DNA of 64,000 nucleotides from Betaproteobacteria bacterium HGW-Betaproteobacteria-1 (GTDB taxonomy: Bacteria > Pseudomonadota > Gammaproteobacteria > Burkholderiales > Methylophilaceae): the NCBI GenBank assembly GCA_002842435.1, contig PHCX01000003.1, positions 124,001 to 188,000 on the forward strand. Direction: 5' to 3'. A model generated the notes under the pieces. The model saw only the letters and a list, made by a program, of their open reading frames with translations. It did not search any database and was not told the DNA's origin. A program made the translations under genes and the position numbers. This document shows positions 30,932-41,660 of this stretch, one piece after another (position 1 is the stretch's first letter; each line of letters starts with the position of its first letter).

Positions 30932-33900
30932 ATGCAGTTTTCCATTTCCGTACCGGCTGTCGGTCAGGCCGAACGTGTTCAAAAAATAGTCGTCGGCGCG
31001 GACAGTCTCGCACTTGCCAGGTTGGCGCTCGAACTCAAGAAGGAATCAGCCAAAACGCCACTGGCCATCATCACATCGAACGCCTTTGAAGCGCAGCGCC
31101 TGCTGGAAGAACTGCCCTGGTTTGAGCCAGAGTTGAAAGTGCATCTGCTGCCGGACTGGGAAACCCTGCCCTACGATCATTTCTCGCCACATCCGGACCT
31201 GATCTCCGAGCGGCTGGCGACGCTGTACCAGATCAGCCAGAACAGCTGCGATGTCATCATCGTGCCGGCCGGGACGGCACTGCTACGACTGCCGTCGCAG
31301 TCCTATCTGGCCGCACACACCTTCATGCTGAAAAAAGGCCAGAGACTGGACCTGGAAGCCCTGCGCCAGCAATGTGCTGAAGCCGGCTACCATCACGTCA
31401 GCCAGGTCATGAGTCCGGGCGAATTCAGCGTTCGCGGCGGCCTGGTCGATCTTTTCCCGATGGGCAGCGCATTGCCGTACCGGCTGGATCTGTTCGACGA
31501 CGAGATCGAAACCATCCGCACCTTTGATGTCGACAACCAGCGCAGCCTCTATCCGGTGCCCGAGATCCGCCTGCTACCGGCGCGCGAGTTTCCGCTGGAT
31601 GAGGCCGGTATCGCCCGTTTCCGCCAGAATTTCCGCGAGACGTTCGAGGGTGACCCGTCACGCAGCCGTATCTACAAGGACATCAGCAAAGGCATCGCCA
31701 GCGGCGGTATCGAATGGTATCTGCCACTGTTCTTCGACGAGACTGCGACGCTGATCGATTACCTGACCGAGCACACTGTACTCTGCCTGCATGGCGACCT
31801 TGACGCCGCCGCACAGAATTTCTGGCTGGAAGCACAATCTCGTTACCGTCTGCTGGCACACGATCCTGAACGGCCCATCCTGCACCCCGAGCGGCTGTTG
31901 ATCAAGACCGAGGATTTCTTCGCTGCCACGCACCGCTATGCCAGGATCATCATGCAGCCGGAGAAGAAGACCGGCCTACCGGAACTCGATATCGAGCGCC
32001 GCGCCGACAATCCGCTGCACAAATTGCAGGCCTTCCTGAAAAAGACCAAAAAACGCATCCTCATCGGTGCTGAAAGCCTGGGTCGGCGCGAGACCATCGC
32101 CCAACTGTTTGCTGAACATGAACTGAAACCTGCACTCTGCGATTCCTGGCAATCCTTCCTGGCCAGCGATGAGAACCTGATGCTGGGCATCACCACCCTG
32201 CATAGTGGCTTTCCCACTGCCGATTTCGTCATCATCACCGAAGCCGAACTGTATGCCGCCACCGTGCGCCAACAGCGCCGCCGCGAAAAAGAGAAAGCCC
32301 GCAGCACGGAGGGCATGCTCAAGGATCTCTCCGAGCTACGAGAGAACGATCCGGTGGTGCATGAACAGCACGGCGTCGGTCGTTACCGCGGGCTGATCAA
32401 CCTCGATTTCGGCGAAGGCGAGACCGAATTCCTGCTGCTGGAATATGCCGGCGACGACAAGCTATATGTCCCTGTCTCGCAACTGTTCCTGATTTCACGT
32501 TACTCCGGCGGACCGCCGGAATCCGCACCACTGCACCGTTTGGGCAGCGGTCATTGGGAAAAGGCCAAGAAGAAAGCCCTCAAACAGATACGCGATACCG
32601 CGGCCGAACTGCTCAACCTCTATGCCCAGCGCGCCGCGCGCAAGGGCCATGCCTTCAAGCTGTCTCTGCATGATTATGAAGCCTTCGCCGATGCCTTCCC
32701 GTTCGAGGAAACGCCGGACCAGCTGGCCGCCATCGAAGCCGTCATCGACGACATGCAATCCGGCCGACCGATGGACCGTCTGGTCTGCGGCGATGTCGGC
32801 TTCGGCAAGACCGAAGTCGCATTGCGCGCCGCTTTCGTCGCCGTCATGGGCGGGCGTCAGGTCGCGGTGCTGGTGCCGACCACCCTGCTGGCCGAACAGC
32901 ATTACAACAACTTTACCGACCGCTTTGCCGAATGGCCGATCAAGATCGCCGAGATATCACGCTTCCGCACCGCCAAGGAACAGAAGGAAGCACTGGAAGG
33001 GCTGGCCGATGGCAAGATCGACATCATCATCGGCACCCACCGCTTGATTCAGAAGGACGTCAAGTTCAAGAACCTGGGTCTCGCCATTCTGGATGAGGAG
33101 CACCGCTTTGGCGTGCGCCAGAAGGAACAGATGAAGGCGCTGCGGGCCGAGGTCGATGTGCTGACACTGACCGCGACGCCGATTCCGCGCACGCTGTCGA
33201 TGGCGATGGAAGGCCTGCGCGAGTTCTCCGTCATCAGCACGCCGCCGCAGAAGCGTCTCGCTATCAAGACCTTCCACACCGATTACTCCGAGGGCATCAT
33301 CCGTGAAGCCGCCATGCGCGAATTCAAGCGCGGCGGACAGGTGTATTTCCTGCACAACGAGGTCGATACCATCCACAGCATGCGAGAGAAACTCGAGAAA
33401 ATACTGCCGGAAGCACGCATCGGCATCGCCCACGGCCAGCTGCGCGAGCGCGAACTGGAACACGTCATGCGCGACTTCTACCACCAGCGCTTCAACCTGC
33501 TGCTGTGCACGACCATCATCGAAACCGGCATCGACGTACCGACCGCCAACACCATCATCATGAACAAGGCCGATATGTTCGGCCTCGCCCAACTACACCA
33601 GCTGCGCGGCCGCGTCGGCCGTTCGCACCACCAGGCCTATGCCTACCTGCTGACCGACCCGCACCGCAAGATCACCACGCAGGCACAGAAGCGCCTGGAC
33701 GCCATCCAGCTGCTGGAAGACCTGGGCGCGGGCTTCCATCTGGCCATGCACGACCTGGAGATTCGCGGTGCCGGCGAACTGCTGGGCGATTCGCAATCCG
33801 GCGAAATGCACGAGATCGGCTTCAACCTCTATGCCGACATGCTCAACCATGCGGTGAAACAGCTCAAGGCCGGCAAGGAACCGGACATTTCCGCACCGCT

Positions 33901-34336
33901 CGGCGTCACCACCGAGATCAATCTGCACACACCGGCCCTGCTACCTAACAATTATTGCCCGGATGTGCACGAGCGGCTGGTACTCTACAAGCGCCTCGCC
34001 AATTGCACCAATGACGACGAACTGGATAACCTGCAGGAAGAACTGATCGACCGCTTCGGCCTGCTGCCGGAACAGGGCGAGGCGCTGATGGCCTGCCATC
34101 GTCTGCGTGTGGCCGCCAAGCCGATGGACATCCTGAAGATAGACGCCAGCGACAGCGCCATCCAGCTGCAATTCAACCCGAGGGCCGACCTCGACCCGGC
34201 CAAGCTCATCAACCTGTTGCAGCGCGACAAACGCTGCCGCATGAACGGGCCGGACAAATTAAGGGTGACGGTGCAGTTGCACGATATCAATCATCGTGCG
34301 GATTTTGTCAAAGTTGTGCTAAAAGAACTGAGATAA
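30932..34336 (+). CDS. mfd: Transcription-repair coupling factor Mfd
   Basis: 1134 residues. Mfd displaces stalled RNA polymerase and recruits UvrAB. Domains in order: UvrB-homology region ([20 protein letters not shown]), RNA polymerase interaction domain ([19 protein letters not shown]), helicase with Walker [11 protein letters not shown] near 625, the DEEHRFG box and TATPIPRTL, translocation motif region ([20 protein letters not shown]), and the C-terminal TRCF domain. The ATG at 30932 fits the usual length. Confidence 0.97.
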   Translation: MQFSISVPAVGQAERVQKIVVGADSLALARLALELKKESAKTPLAIITSNAFEAQRLLEELPWFEPELKVHLLPDWETLPYDHFSPHPDLISERLATLYQISQNSCDVIIVPAGTALLRLPSQSYLAAHTFMLKKGQRLDLEALRQQCAEAGYHHVSQVMSPGEFSVRGGLVDLFPMGSALPYRLDLFDDEIETIRTFDVDNQRSLYPVPEIRLLPAREFPLDEAGIARFRQNFRETFEGDPSRSRIYKDISKGIASGGIEWYLPLFFDETATLIDYLTEHTVLCLHGDLDAAAQNFWLEAQSRYRLLAHDPERPILHPERLLIKTEDFFAATHRYARIIMQPEKKTGLPELDIERRADNPLHKLQAFLKKTKKRILIGAESLGRRETIAQLFAEHELKPALCDSWQSFLASDENLMLGITTLHSGFPTADFVIITEAELYAATVRQQRRREKEKARSTEGMLKDLSELRENDPVVHEQHGVGRYRGLINLDFGEGETEFLLLEYAGDDKLYVPVSQLFLISRYSGGPPESAPLHRLGSGHWEKAKKKALKQIRDTAAELLNLYAQRAARKGHAFKLSLHDYEAFADAFPFEETPDQLAAIEAVIDDMQSGRPMDRLVCGDVGFGKTEVALRAAFVAVMGGRQVAVLVPTTLLAEQHYNNFTDRFAEWPIKIAEISRFRTAKEQKEALEGLADGKIDIIIGTHRLIQKDVKFKNLGLAILDEEHRFGVRQKEQMKALRAEVDVLTLTATPIPRTLSMAMEGLREFSVISTPPQKRLAIKTFHTDYSEGIIREAAMREFKRGGQVYFLHNEVDTIHSMREKLEKILPEARIGIAHGQLRERELEHVMRDFYHQRFNLLLCTTIIETGIDVPTANTIIMNKADMFGLAQLHQLRGRVGRSHHQAYAYLLTDPHRKITTQAQKRLDAIQLLEDLGAGFHLAMHDLEIRGAGELLGDSQSGEMHEIGFNLYADMLNHAVKQLKAGKEPDISAPLGVTTEINLHTPALLPNNYCPDVHERLVLYKRLANCTNDDELDNLQEELIDRFGLLPEQGEALMACHRLRVAAKPMDILKIDASDSAIQLQFNPRADLDPAKLINLLQRDKRCRMNGPDKLRVTVQLHDINHRADFVKVVLKELR

Positions 34337-34347
34337 GCTGAGACAGG

Positions 34348-34367
34348 CACGCCGCTCAAACGGCGTG
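34348..34367. terminator. Hairpin between convergent mfd and the coiled-coil gene
   Basis: CACGCCG and CGGCGTG form a perfect 7-bp GC-rich stem with a 6-base loop, 11 bp after the mfd stop and overlapping the last codons of the opposing gene. It could serve both directions, though neither side has a long T-tract. Confidence 0.5.
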
Positions 34368-34766
34368 TTGTGTGAATATAAAGACCACTACGGCCAAGGT
34401 CGCCGCAGCCGTAAGCACACAAACCAGTGTCAACCAGGCCATGCGCTTGCGGTTGGCTTCTATGCGTTTAACAAGCTGCGCGTTCTGGTCGGCCAGCGTC
34501 TTGATCAGTTCAGATGATGCCAGCATCTGCTGATGCAAGTCGGCATTGGATTTTTCCAGCGCAACGAGTCGTTTCTTCAACGCCCGCACCGCTGCACCTT
34601 CGTCCACTTCCGGTGGCAAATCCACCACATCGCCCTCATACGTCGCCGGCTTGCTCGCCACCGCGCTCCAGAACTTCTTTGCGCCATCCACCACCTTGGG
34701 TGCATTATCGATCACCTGCCCCCAGGGGACAGCCTGCAACACTGAAAACCATGGGATTGCCATCAT
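34356..34766 (-). CDS. Coiled-coil protein with C-terminal membrane anchor
   Basis: 136 residues. The N-terminal part (WGQVIDNAPKVVDGAKKFWS) is followed by a coiled coil at about 60-108 (RALKKRLVALEKSNADLHQQ and beyond) and one transmembrane helix at the C-terminus (MAWLTLVCVLTAAATLAVVV). No family recognised. It starts MM, so the second ATG at 34763 is equally possible. A tail-anchored membrane protein seems likely. Confidence 0.6.
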   Translation of the reverse strand: MMAIPWFSVLQAVPWGQVIDNAPKVVDGAKKFWSAVASKPATYEGDVVDLPPEVDEGAAVRALKKRLVALEKSNADLHQQMLASSELIKTLADQNAQLVKRIEANRKRMAWLTLVCVLTAAATLAVVVFIFTQHAV

Positions 34767-34961
34767 TTTTCCTCTATCGAATCAATTATCCACTTCCGCT
34801 TGCAGACCCGCAGGCCGCGCGCATCCTCACATGTTATTTTTGCTTATCAAAACAGTAAATATTCCTAATCCTTTGCGTATTGCAACCATACCGTGAATAT
34901 TATATTTTTGATCCTCATAAAGATAACTGATTGAACGCTGACTTTTCCAAGGAGACAAGCA

Positions 34962-35129
34962 ATGACTTCAAAAAACATCAAGGATTGGGGCGTTTCAGGC
35001 AACACTGCCCAGTCCGGCAAACACAGAACTTCCACGCAATGGATTCAGGCCACCAATCCGCACTCGCGCATGCGGGCTTTATCCGCCTTCAAAGCCTGGT
35101 ATTTGCAGCAACATAGAATCAGCCACTAA
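34962..35129 (+). CDS. 55-residue orphan protein
   Basis: A short basic reading frame (begins MTSKNIKDWGVSGN, ends QQHRISH) behind a strong AAGGAG ribosome site and followed 8 bp later by a terminator-like hairpin. It has no signal peptide or membrane segment and is rich in Ser, Lys, His and Arg. No homologue recognised. The gene-like framing by ribosome site and hairpin makes it more credible than chance. Confidence 0.55.
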   Translation: MTSKNIKDWGVSGNTAQSGKHRTSTQWIQATNPHSRMRALSAFKAWYLQQHRISH

Positions 35130-35136
35130 CCGGCTT

Positions 35137-35166
35137 CCGGACTCTGCCAACGGCAGGGTCCGGTTT
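35137..35166 (+). terminator. Terminator after the 55-residue gene
   Basis: CCGGACTCTGCC and GGCAGGGTCCGG (35137-35163) form a long stem with one mismatch and a 3- to 4-base loop, followed by TTTC. A stable hairpin with a short T-tract. Confidence 0.6.
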
Positions 35167-35234
35167 CATTTGCAGCATCATCCCCAAACTCCGCAGACTA
35201 TCCCAACTCTTGAAACCGGTACTTTAAAGCCTGA

Positions 35235-38200
35235 TCAGCACATCCTGATCAATCGCCCCACACTCAGAAAGCAGATCGCCGTCTTCACCGGCAAACCTTC
35301 GCCTTCAAACAATCGGGCATAGCTTTCCAGCTGCTCACAATGCGCTTCCGCCTGCTGGCATAGCGTCTGCTCACTCACGTCCGGCGTAAAGGCCGTCGAT
35401 TTGTAGTCGATAATCCAGCGCACGCCATCCTCGACAAAGGTCAGGTCCAACCGCTGCATTCTGGCAACTTCTTCATCCAGCGTGGCGATTGGCAGTTCGG
35501 CGCTGGCGCTTTCGCGCGGCTTCAGCAACCAGCAGCCATCTTCGCTTTGCAGCGTCGTTTGCAGCATGGCGATGGTGCGCTCTGTCGCGGAATCCAGTGC
35601 CTCGAGTTTCACGCCTTGCCTTTGCAACCATTTCAGCATCGCGGGTTTGAGGCTGGCGATGCGTGTCGTTGGCCATAATTCCTGCCCCTGCCTGGCGACG
35701 AATTCCAGATAGCGATGCGCGAGCACACCTACCAATGCATCGAGATTGTCTTCAGACTGTGGGGCTAGAGCTTCGGCACCCTGTTCAGTACCGCGACGCA
35801 AAGCGGCCACTTTTTGCTCACGCTGGCTGAATATTGCCGGTATTCCCGGTTCCGCCAGACGCACCAGTTTCGGCACGAATTCGGAGAGCGGAATACCTTC
35901 ATCCTCGTCCTGCTCTTCCATTTGCTGAATGCGCTGCCCTTCTTCACTGGCGGCGGCAAAATCAGCGTAGACATGCGGCCACAGCAATTCAAGAAACGTG
36001 TTTTTCGGCGCTTTCAGTTCACCCTTGTCATTGCGCCGGGCAACGCCGATCAGGTGCAAACAGCGTTCGGCGCGGGTGGCGGCGACATAGAGCACGCGCG
36101 CATCCTCGTTGCCGGCACGCGTGCGCTCAAGATGCTTGAGGTAATCATAAGGCGTTGGTGCCGTTGATTTGTACTTGCCCTTGGCCGGTAAAGGCGCGGC
36201 AATCAGGTCGAACTGCGCGGCATCGTGCATAACGTTGTCGCGCGGCACCTCCTCCCACATCAATAGCGGCTGGTCGTTACCGCCTGTCTTGCGATCCAGC
36301 CCGGGCAGAATCACGGTATCGAATTCCAGGCCCTTGGATTTGTGGATAGTCATGAACTGCAGCTTGTCGTCGGCTTCGGCATCTGGCGCGGCATAGAGCT
36401 TCTGCACCTCGACCGCCAGTTGTTCGGTGGAGAACTGGCCGCTGGCCTCAAGCTTGGCAATACGCTCGAAGAACGCTTGCACATCGCGCACATCGCCCGG
36501 CTCCCACAGGCAATCCGGACCGCCCAGCATGAGCCAGACGCCATGCACCCAGCGCGCTATGCTCTGGCGGCCGCGCTGGGTCAAGGCTTCGTCCAGCACA
36601 TTGCGCACATGCAGCAATCTGGCACGGCCGTCGGCGCTCATGGCATTGAGCCGCGCATCGTCATGCATCAGGCTCGGGATGGTTCGGTTTCTGTAACCGC
36701 CGGCCAGTGCATGCAGGTCGGCCAACGTCAGCCCGCACCAGGGCGCGCGCAGAATGGCGAGCCAGTGCACGCGGTCGGCGCGGTGGTGCAGGGCATTGGT
36801 CAGCGACAGCAGGTCCTGCACGATCTGCCGGTTAGCCAGTTCCTCGATCTCCACCGCCTGAAAACTCAAGCTGGGATGATGCCGGCGAATCTGGCTCACC
36901 AACGCATGCAGATGGGAGCGCGCGCGCACCAGCACGGCGATCTTGCTGTCTGGCTCCTCGACCTTGGTGTGGTGGATGATCTCGATGATCTTGTTCGCTT
37001 CACGCAGCCGCAGTTCATCGGCGGTTTCCGACTGCACCTCCTCATCTTCGTCCGTTTCCGCATCCGCACTGCCGGTTACAAATGGATGCACGTAGACGGC
37101 CGAACCGACCTCTGGTGGCTTGGTGGCAGCAAAGGGCCGATAGCTGATGGCGCCCTGCAACACGCTGTCCTGCAGTGGAAAAACACCGGCAAAGGCTTTG
37201 TTGATCCACGCAATCACCGGTGCGCAGGAGCGGTTGTTGCGCCAGAGCCTGAGCTTGACCAGGCTGAGATCGCCTATGCCCTCCTCCGCCACACGCAGGA
37301 ATAATCCGACGTTGGCCTTGCGAAAACGGTAGATGGATTGCATGGGGTCGCCGACGGCGAACAGCGTACGTCCGTCGCCCGGTTCCCAGCCGCGCGTCAG
37401 GCGTTGCAGCAGCTTGACCTGGGTCGGGCTGGTGTCCTGAAACTCATCCACCAGCAGGTGCTGGATGCGGTAATCGAGCTTGAGTGCCAAGTCGGTCGGA
37501 TTACCGGCCTCGTCCTCCAGCGCCTTGAGGGCGCGCTGCGAGACCTCGACAAAGTCCACATCGCCGTGCGACTGGAATACCAGCCAGAGCTGCGCCACGG
37601 CAAGCTTGAGCAAACGGCCGAGCGTGGCGATGAGCTGCCAGGCTTCGTCTTCGTGCCGTGCATCCGGCAGCAGCCGGATATTGGCCAGCGCCGCCTCGGC
37701 AGCCGACTGCATTCTCAGGTCATCAAGAAAGGCCGTCAGCTGATCCTTGAAGGGCTTGGCTTCCGGCGTGGCCGGCATCCCCATGTTCTTGTCCAGGCGC
37801 TTGCGCAGGCCGCCCTTGTGGTCCTTACCGGTCAGCAGCAGGTCGCAGACCGCGCGCCACATGGATAGTGCTTCCGGCCTGGCCGCAATCGCGGTTTCCC
37901 AGTCGCGCAGCAAGGCAACCGGATGCTCGCAGGGCAGATTGCTGGCGGCGAATCGCGCCAGCGGCATCAGCACCTGTTGCCGACTTGGTGTCAGGCAGGC
38001 AGCCGCGGCTTCGATATCCTGCAGAATCATGCGGCCCAGCGCCTGCTCGGCGATCTCGGGCGTAGCGTTGTTCTGCGTGTAGTCCAGCCACTGGTCGCGC
38101 TTTGCCAGCATTTCGGCCAGCAGCTGATTCAACCGGTAGGCATCATTATCGAAATAATGCAGCGCCTGCTGCACGATCTCGCCCACACCCTCGGTTTCCA

Positions 38201-38702
38201 GCAATTCCAGCGTGCGCGTGGCGGCTTCCTCGTAGTACGGCATGGCATCTTCGCGCACGCCGGGCTGTGCGCCAAAACGGCTCATCAAGGGCATCTGCCG
38301 CGCCAGATGGCTGCTGAACGAGTCGATGGTATAGATGCGCAGGCGCGAAGGATTTTCCAGCAGACGCCAACCGCGTTCGGAGCCGCGCAGCAGCGCGCTC
38401 AGCGCCAGAGCACGGGTCTGCTGCTTGTGCTCCTTGTCGATCGGCACTTCATCCGCCGCATCCTGCAGGCTGTCCAGGATACGGGCGCGCATCTCGGAAG
38501 CGGCCTTGTTGGTGAAGGTGATGGCGATGATCTCTTCCGGCTCGTTCACCGTCTGCAGCAGTTTCAGGAAACGCTGCGTCAGCAGTTCGGTCTTACCCGC
38601 ACCGGCCGGTGCCTCGACGATGAAGGACTCACTGGCATCCAGTGCACGGATGCGGCTTTGTGCGTCCTCTTCCAGCAGGTGTTGCGGAGCACTATCAATC
38701 AT
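35235..38702 (-). CDS. AddA-like UvrD helicase-nuclease (double-strand break repair)
   Basis: 1155 residues. Superfamily 1 helicase with Walker A APAGAGKT at 31-38, ITFTNKAASEMRARI, VDEFQDTSPTQVKLL (motif II), VGDPMQSIYRFRKA and FMTIHKSKGLEFDTVILPGL. The C-terminus holds a PD-(D/E)XK nuclease with LDLTFVEDGVRWIIDYKST. Its ATG overlaps the AddB-like stop by 4 bp. Together they should resect broken ends for RecA loading, in place of RecBCD. Confidence 0.9.
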   Translation of the reverse strand: MIDSAPQHLLEEDAQSRIRALDASESFIVEAPAGAGKTELLTQRFLKLLQTVNEPEEIIAITFTNKAASEMRARILDSLQDAADEVPIDKEHKQQTRALALSALLRGSERGWRLLENPSRLRIYTIDSFSSHLARQMPLMSRFGAQPGVREDAMPYYEEAATRTLELLETEGVGEIVQQALHYFDNDAYRLNQLLAEMLAKRDQWLDYTQNNATPEIAEQALGRMILQDIEAAAACLTPSRQQVLMPLARFAASNLPCEHPVALLRDWETAIAARPEALSMWRAVCDLLLTGKDHKGGLRKRLDKNMGMPATPEAKPFKDQLTAFLDDLRMQSAAEAALANIRLLPDARHEDEAWQLIATLGRLLKLAVAQLWLVFQSHGDVDFVEVSQRALKALEDEAGNPTDLALKLDYRIQHLLVDEFQDTSPTQVKLLQRLTRGWEPGDGRTLFAVGDPMQSIYRFRKANVGLFLRVAEEGIGDLSLVKLRLWRNNRSCAPVIAWINKAFAGVFPLQDSVLQGAISYRPFAATKPPEVGSAVYVHPFVTGSADAETDEDEEVQSETADELRLREANKIIEIIHHTKVEEPDSKIAVLVRARSHLHALVSQIRRHHPSLSFQAVEIEELANRQIVQDLLSLTNALHHRADRVHWLAILRAPWCGLTLADLHALAGGYRNRTIPSLMHDDARLNAMSADGRARLLHVRNVLDEALTQRGRQSIARWVHGVWLMLGGPDCLWEPGDVRDVQAFFERIAKLEASGQFSTEQLAVEVQKLYAAPDAEADDKLQFMTIHKSKGLEFDTVILPGLDRKTGGNDQPLLMWEEVPRDNVMHDAAQFDLIAAPLPAKGKYKSTAPTPYDYLKHLERTRAGNEDARVLYVAATRAERCLHLIGVARRNDKGELKAPKNTFLELLWPHVYADFAAASEEGQRIQQMEEQDEDEGIPLSEFVPKLVRLAEPGIPAIFSQREQKVAALRRGTEQGAEALAPQSEDNLDALVGVLAHRYLEFVARQGQELWPTTRIASLKPAMLKWLQRQGVKLEALDSATERTIAMLQTTLQSEDGCWLLKPRESASAELPIATLDEEVARMQRLDLTFVEDGVRWIIDYKSTAFTPDVSEQTLCQQAEAHCEQLESYARLFEGEGLPVKTAICFLSVGRLIRMC

Positions 38703-41458
38703 CGCTGCTCCCCGCCTGCCGGTTTCCGGCCATGCATCTTTTCCGTCAGCTCTGGGCGCTCATACTGCAGCAGCCTTTCCGGCAAGCGCAGCAGCGGCAG
38801 CACTTCGCAGTAGGCCAGCTGTTTTTCATCCTCGAAGCGGATGGCCGCCTCGCCGGATTTCAGTTCACGCGCGATGTTTTCGATGCTGCTTTTCCAGTGC
38901 GTCAACACCGATGGCCAGTCGGGAAAATCAGCCTCGGCAAATATCTTGCGGCCCCTGGTATCGCTCAGCGCCACAGCGCCCGGTACCACATCGGCATCGC
39001 GGCTGATGCCCATGAAACCGTTATCGTCGATCCTGACCTGCGCAAAACAGACCGCTGCCACATCGCTGTCGGTCAGCACAAACGCCGCATAAATCGGCAA
39101 TTGCGGTTCGGTGATACGAGCGTCAGCCCAGTTCCTGTAATTGTTCTGGCGGCCGGTCTTGTAATCGAGCAGGACCAGACTACCGTCTTCCAGCGTATCG
39201 ATGCGGTCCAGCACCAGCCGGATGGAAATGCCTTCTATCGTGATTCGATTTTCCTGCTCACGTGCCGTCACGGCAAAGTCCATACTGCGCTGCATTTCCA
39301 CCTCGCGCAGCCAGGCCAGCGTCAGTTTGCGCAAGCGCTCGCGCTCAAGCGCAATGAAAGGTTCCGACAGGCTGGCATCCCGTTCTTCATTGAATGCCGC
39401 CAGCGCCTGATCTGTCGCTTCCATCACTGCCACATCCAGTGACTCGACCGGCATGGCCTGCACTTCGCTCAGTCGTCGGTCGGCCCAGAAACGTTCCAGC
39501 ACGGCATGCACCAAGGTACCGCGCTCCATCGCATCCAGCCCGTTGACCGGCGCTTTCAGCGCGCGGGCGTGCAGACGGTACTGGTAGAAAGCCCAGGCCG
39601 GGCAAATGGCCTGCGCCTTCAGTAGACCTGTACCGCCGGAGACATGCTCGCCCTCCTGAATCTCCGGCGCCCTGGCGTCGTCGAGAAAATGCAGGTGTTT
39701 GGGTGCATCGACCGCCAGCACTTCAGCCAGTGTGGCAAACAGCGGGAAACCCTCATCCTCGAGCGCCACATCATGTAGCAATGGGCTGGTACGCAGCATG
39801 CGTTCACCGTCCTTTTGGGCGCTGGAAAACACGACCTTGCTGGCACTGCACAACAACCGGCACTGGATCGCCTCGGCGAACTCCATCTGCACCCGGCTAT
39901 CGGCGTTCGGCGTGCCAACAGCCCGTTGCAGCTGCGCGGGCAACAGGGGATTGGGATTCGGCGCAGGCGGCCAGACGTGATCGTTCATGCCCATCACCCA
40001 CATGGCGTCCAGCGGTTCGGCCGCGGCCTCCAGCATGCCGAGCACCTGCAATTGCGGCATGTCGGCCGCCTCAGGCTGGAATATCTGCTCCTTGCAGAGT
40101 TGGGCGAGGCGCTTGACGGCTTCCGACGCATTGATGGAACCCGACAACTGGTCAAGGTCGGCCAGCGATTTCAGGGATTTCTCGAACGACTGCAATGCCT
40201 GGTATTCATGGCTGGAGAGGCTGCGCTCGCCGGGCCAGTGCGTTTCATGCAGCATGTCGCGGAATACCGTCGCCCATGCCGATGGCAACTTTCTTGCAGA
40301 CTGAGACTGGCCAAGCCTGAGCAGGGCCTGCAAATCCTGACCAAGCGCGGCCAGCAGCAATGGCCGCTCGCCATTCAGGGATTTCTGCACGAAGTGCTGG
40401 AATCTCTGCGGCGTCAATGTCAGCGGCAGCCACTCGCGCATACTGGCATCCAGCTGCGCGCGGGCATCGGCTTCGGAGAATGCGGCCGACCAGTAGGGAT
40501 TCAGCAGCAGTTCGGAGATTTCAGCCTGCGGAATGGCCTGCCGCTGTAGGCCGAAACGCAGCAGGTTCAGGCCGGTAGCAATGATGGGTTGCGAGCTGAG
40601 CGGCACACCAAGCGAAAAGTCATAACGACGTGCCGCCTGCGCCAACATCGGCGTCACACAATCCGGATGAAAAGCCTCGTCCAGCAGGGATGCCAGCGTA
40701 TCGCGCAGCGCACTGAGCTCGGGCACGACTATCGCCAGCCGGGCCGCGGGGTTCCGTTCCAATAACCGTTTGGCCCACTCGATCGCCGCCCGGCACTCCG
40801 CCTCCTGATCGTTCAGCTCCAGACGGTTGACGGCCTGCGCTTGCGCAAAACCCAGTGTGTGCGTGCTGACTTTGGCCCCACGTGCGCGCAAGGCATCGAT
40901 CAAACGCTGCTGCAAGGGGCTGAGCCGGTCGAAACCTGCCAGACTGATGTCAGAAGGCACCGAGCCTGTGCCGCTTTCCAGGCTTTGCAACTGCCAGCTG
41001 AAGTAACGCACCGGCTCCAGCCAGCCGCCCTGCTTGCATAGCGATTGGAAACGCTGGCGCCAGAGCAGGAACTGCCGCGTTTCCTCGGCAAGGTCATCCG
41101 TATCCAGGCTGAGATTCCACTCGATCAGCAGACGATTGGCCTCCTGCGCCGCGGCGGCCAGACCGGCCTTGTCGAACAACGGTTCGCTATCCAGGTCCTT
41201 CAGCGTACTCTCGATCGCCTGCTCCCAGAGCAGACGTTCCTGCGCGCTGCTCAACATGCCGCGCGGCATATCGTCCGGCGCAATGTCACCGCAAAGCAGC
41301 GCCTGTTCTATCCATTCCTCGAGCCAGACGTTGAGGGTAAAGGCCGGCAAGGGTTGCCATTGCTGCTGGCTGGCCGCCAGTTTGCGCGCATGCAGGTTGC
41401 GCAGGCTGCGCGCGAGACGGGCAGTGGAACAAAGGACAAGTGATGGCGAGGAGTTCAC
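38699..41458 (-). CDS. AddB-like repair nuclease
   Basis: 919 residues. The N-terminal two thirds resembles an inactivated UvrD-like helicase without a clear Walker A motif, including WVMGMNDHVWPPAPNPNPLL. The C-terminal PD-(D/E)XK nuclease region has GTLVHAVLERFW and SIRLVLDRIDTLEDGSLVLL followed by DYKTG. It matches the betaproteobacterial family described as a probable DNA repair protein next to AddA. The start is a GTG at 41458; no better start is visible. Confidence 0.85.
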   Translation of the reverse strand: MNSSPSLVLCSTARLARSLRNLHARKLAASQQQWQPLPAFTLNVWLEEWIEQALLCGDIAPDDMPRGMLSSAQERLLWEQAIESTLKDLDSEPLFDKAGLAAAAQEANRLLIEWNLSLDTDDLAEETRQFLLWRQRFQSLCKQGGWLEPVRYFSWQLQSLESGTGSVPSDISLAGFDRLSPLQQRLIDALRARGAKVSTHTLGFAQAQAVNRLELNDQEAECRAAIEWAKRLLERNPAARLAIVVPELSALRDTLASLLDEAFHPDCVTPMLAQAARRYDFSLGVPLSSQPIIATGLNLLRFGLQRQAIPQAEISELLLNPYWSAAFSEADARAQLDASMREWLPLTLTPQRFQHFVQKSLNGERPLLLAALGQDLQALLRLGQSQSARKLPSAWATVFRDMLHETHWPGERSLSSHEYQALQSFEKSLKSLADLDQLSGSINASEAVKRLAQLCKEQIFQPEAADMPQLQVLGMLEAAAEPLDAMWVMGMNDHVWPPAPNPNPLLPAQLQRAVGTPNADSRVQMEFAEAIQCRLLCSASKVVFSSAQKDGERMLRTSPLLHDVALEDEGFPLFATLAEVLAVDAPKHLHFLDDARAPEIQEGEHVSGGTGLLKAQAICPAWAFYQYRLHARALKAPVNGLDAMERGTLVHAVLERFWADRRLSEVQAMPVESLDVAVMEATDQALAAFNEERDASLSEPFIALERERLRKLTLAWLREVEMQRSMDFAVTAREQENRITIEGISIRLVLDRIDTLEDGSLVLLDYKTGRQNNYRNWADARITEPQLPIYAAFVLTDSDVAAVCFAQVRIDDNGFMGISRDADVVPGAVALSDTRGRKIFAEADFPDWPSVLTHWKSSIENIARELKSGEAAIRFEDEKQLAYCEVLPLLRLPERLLQYERPELTEKMHGRKPAGGEQR

Positions 41459-41489
41459 TGGGTCATTTTAACTTGTTAAAAGGTGTTGG

Positions 41490-41511
41490 CCACAGAGGAA
41501 CACGGATAAAA
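41490..41511 (+). repeat. Left imperfect inverted repeat of the accessory island
   Basis: CCACAGAGGAACACGGATAA plus AA reads on this strand here; a related copy lies at 45994-46015 on the other strand. With two single-base gaps, about 18 positions match. It lies between addB and the AT-rich region before the island genes and could mark the integration boundary (inference). Similar motifs occur singly between genes elsewhere, so coincidence is possible. Confidence 0.35.
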
Positions 41512-41601
41512 CCGACTGATACAAACTGAATGCCACGATTCTCACAGAATATGTTTCAAATCTATATCATAGGATGCACCATCATAATTTTATTATTAAA
41601 C

Positions 41602-41655
41602 TTGATTTTTTGATTATGTAGTACTACATTTAATAATAATATTTTATTTATGGAG
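41602..41655 (+). promoter_or_regulatory. Predicted island promoter with a 14-bp palindromic operator
   Basis: TTGATT (41602-41607) and TACATT (41625-41630) form a -35/-10 pair with 17-bp spacing. The perfect palindrome ATGTAGTACTACAT (41616-41629) lies across the spacer and -10, where a bound repressor would block polymerase. GGAGATA precedes the ATG at 41661. The surrounding ~150 bp is far more AT-rich than the flanks. A restriction-modification controller could bind here (inference). Confidence 0.5.
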
Positions 41656-41660
41656 ATAAA

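Noticed and set aside
36342..37304. 320-codon plus-strand frame inside the AddA-like gene
   Set aside because: Antisense shadow of a conserved helicase; no ribosome site and no domain.
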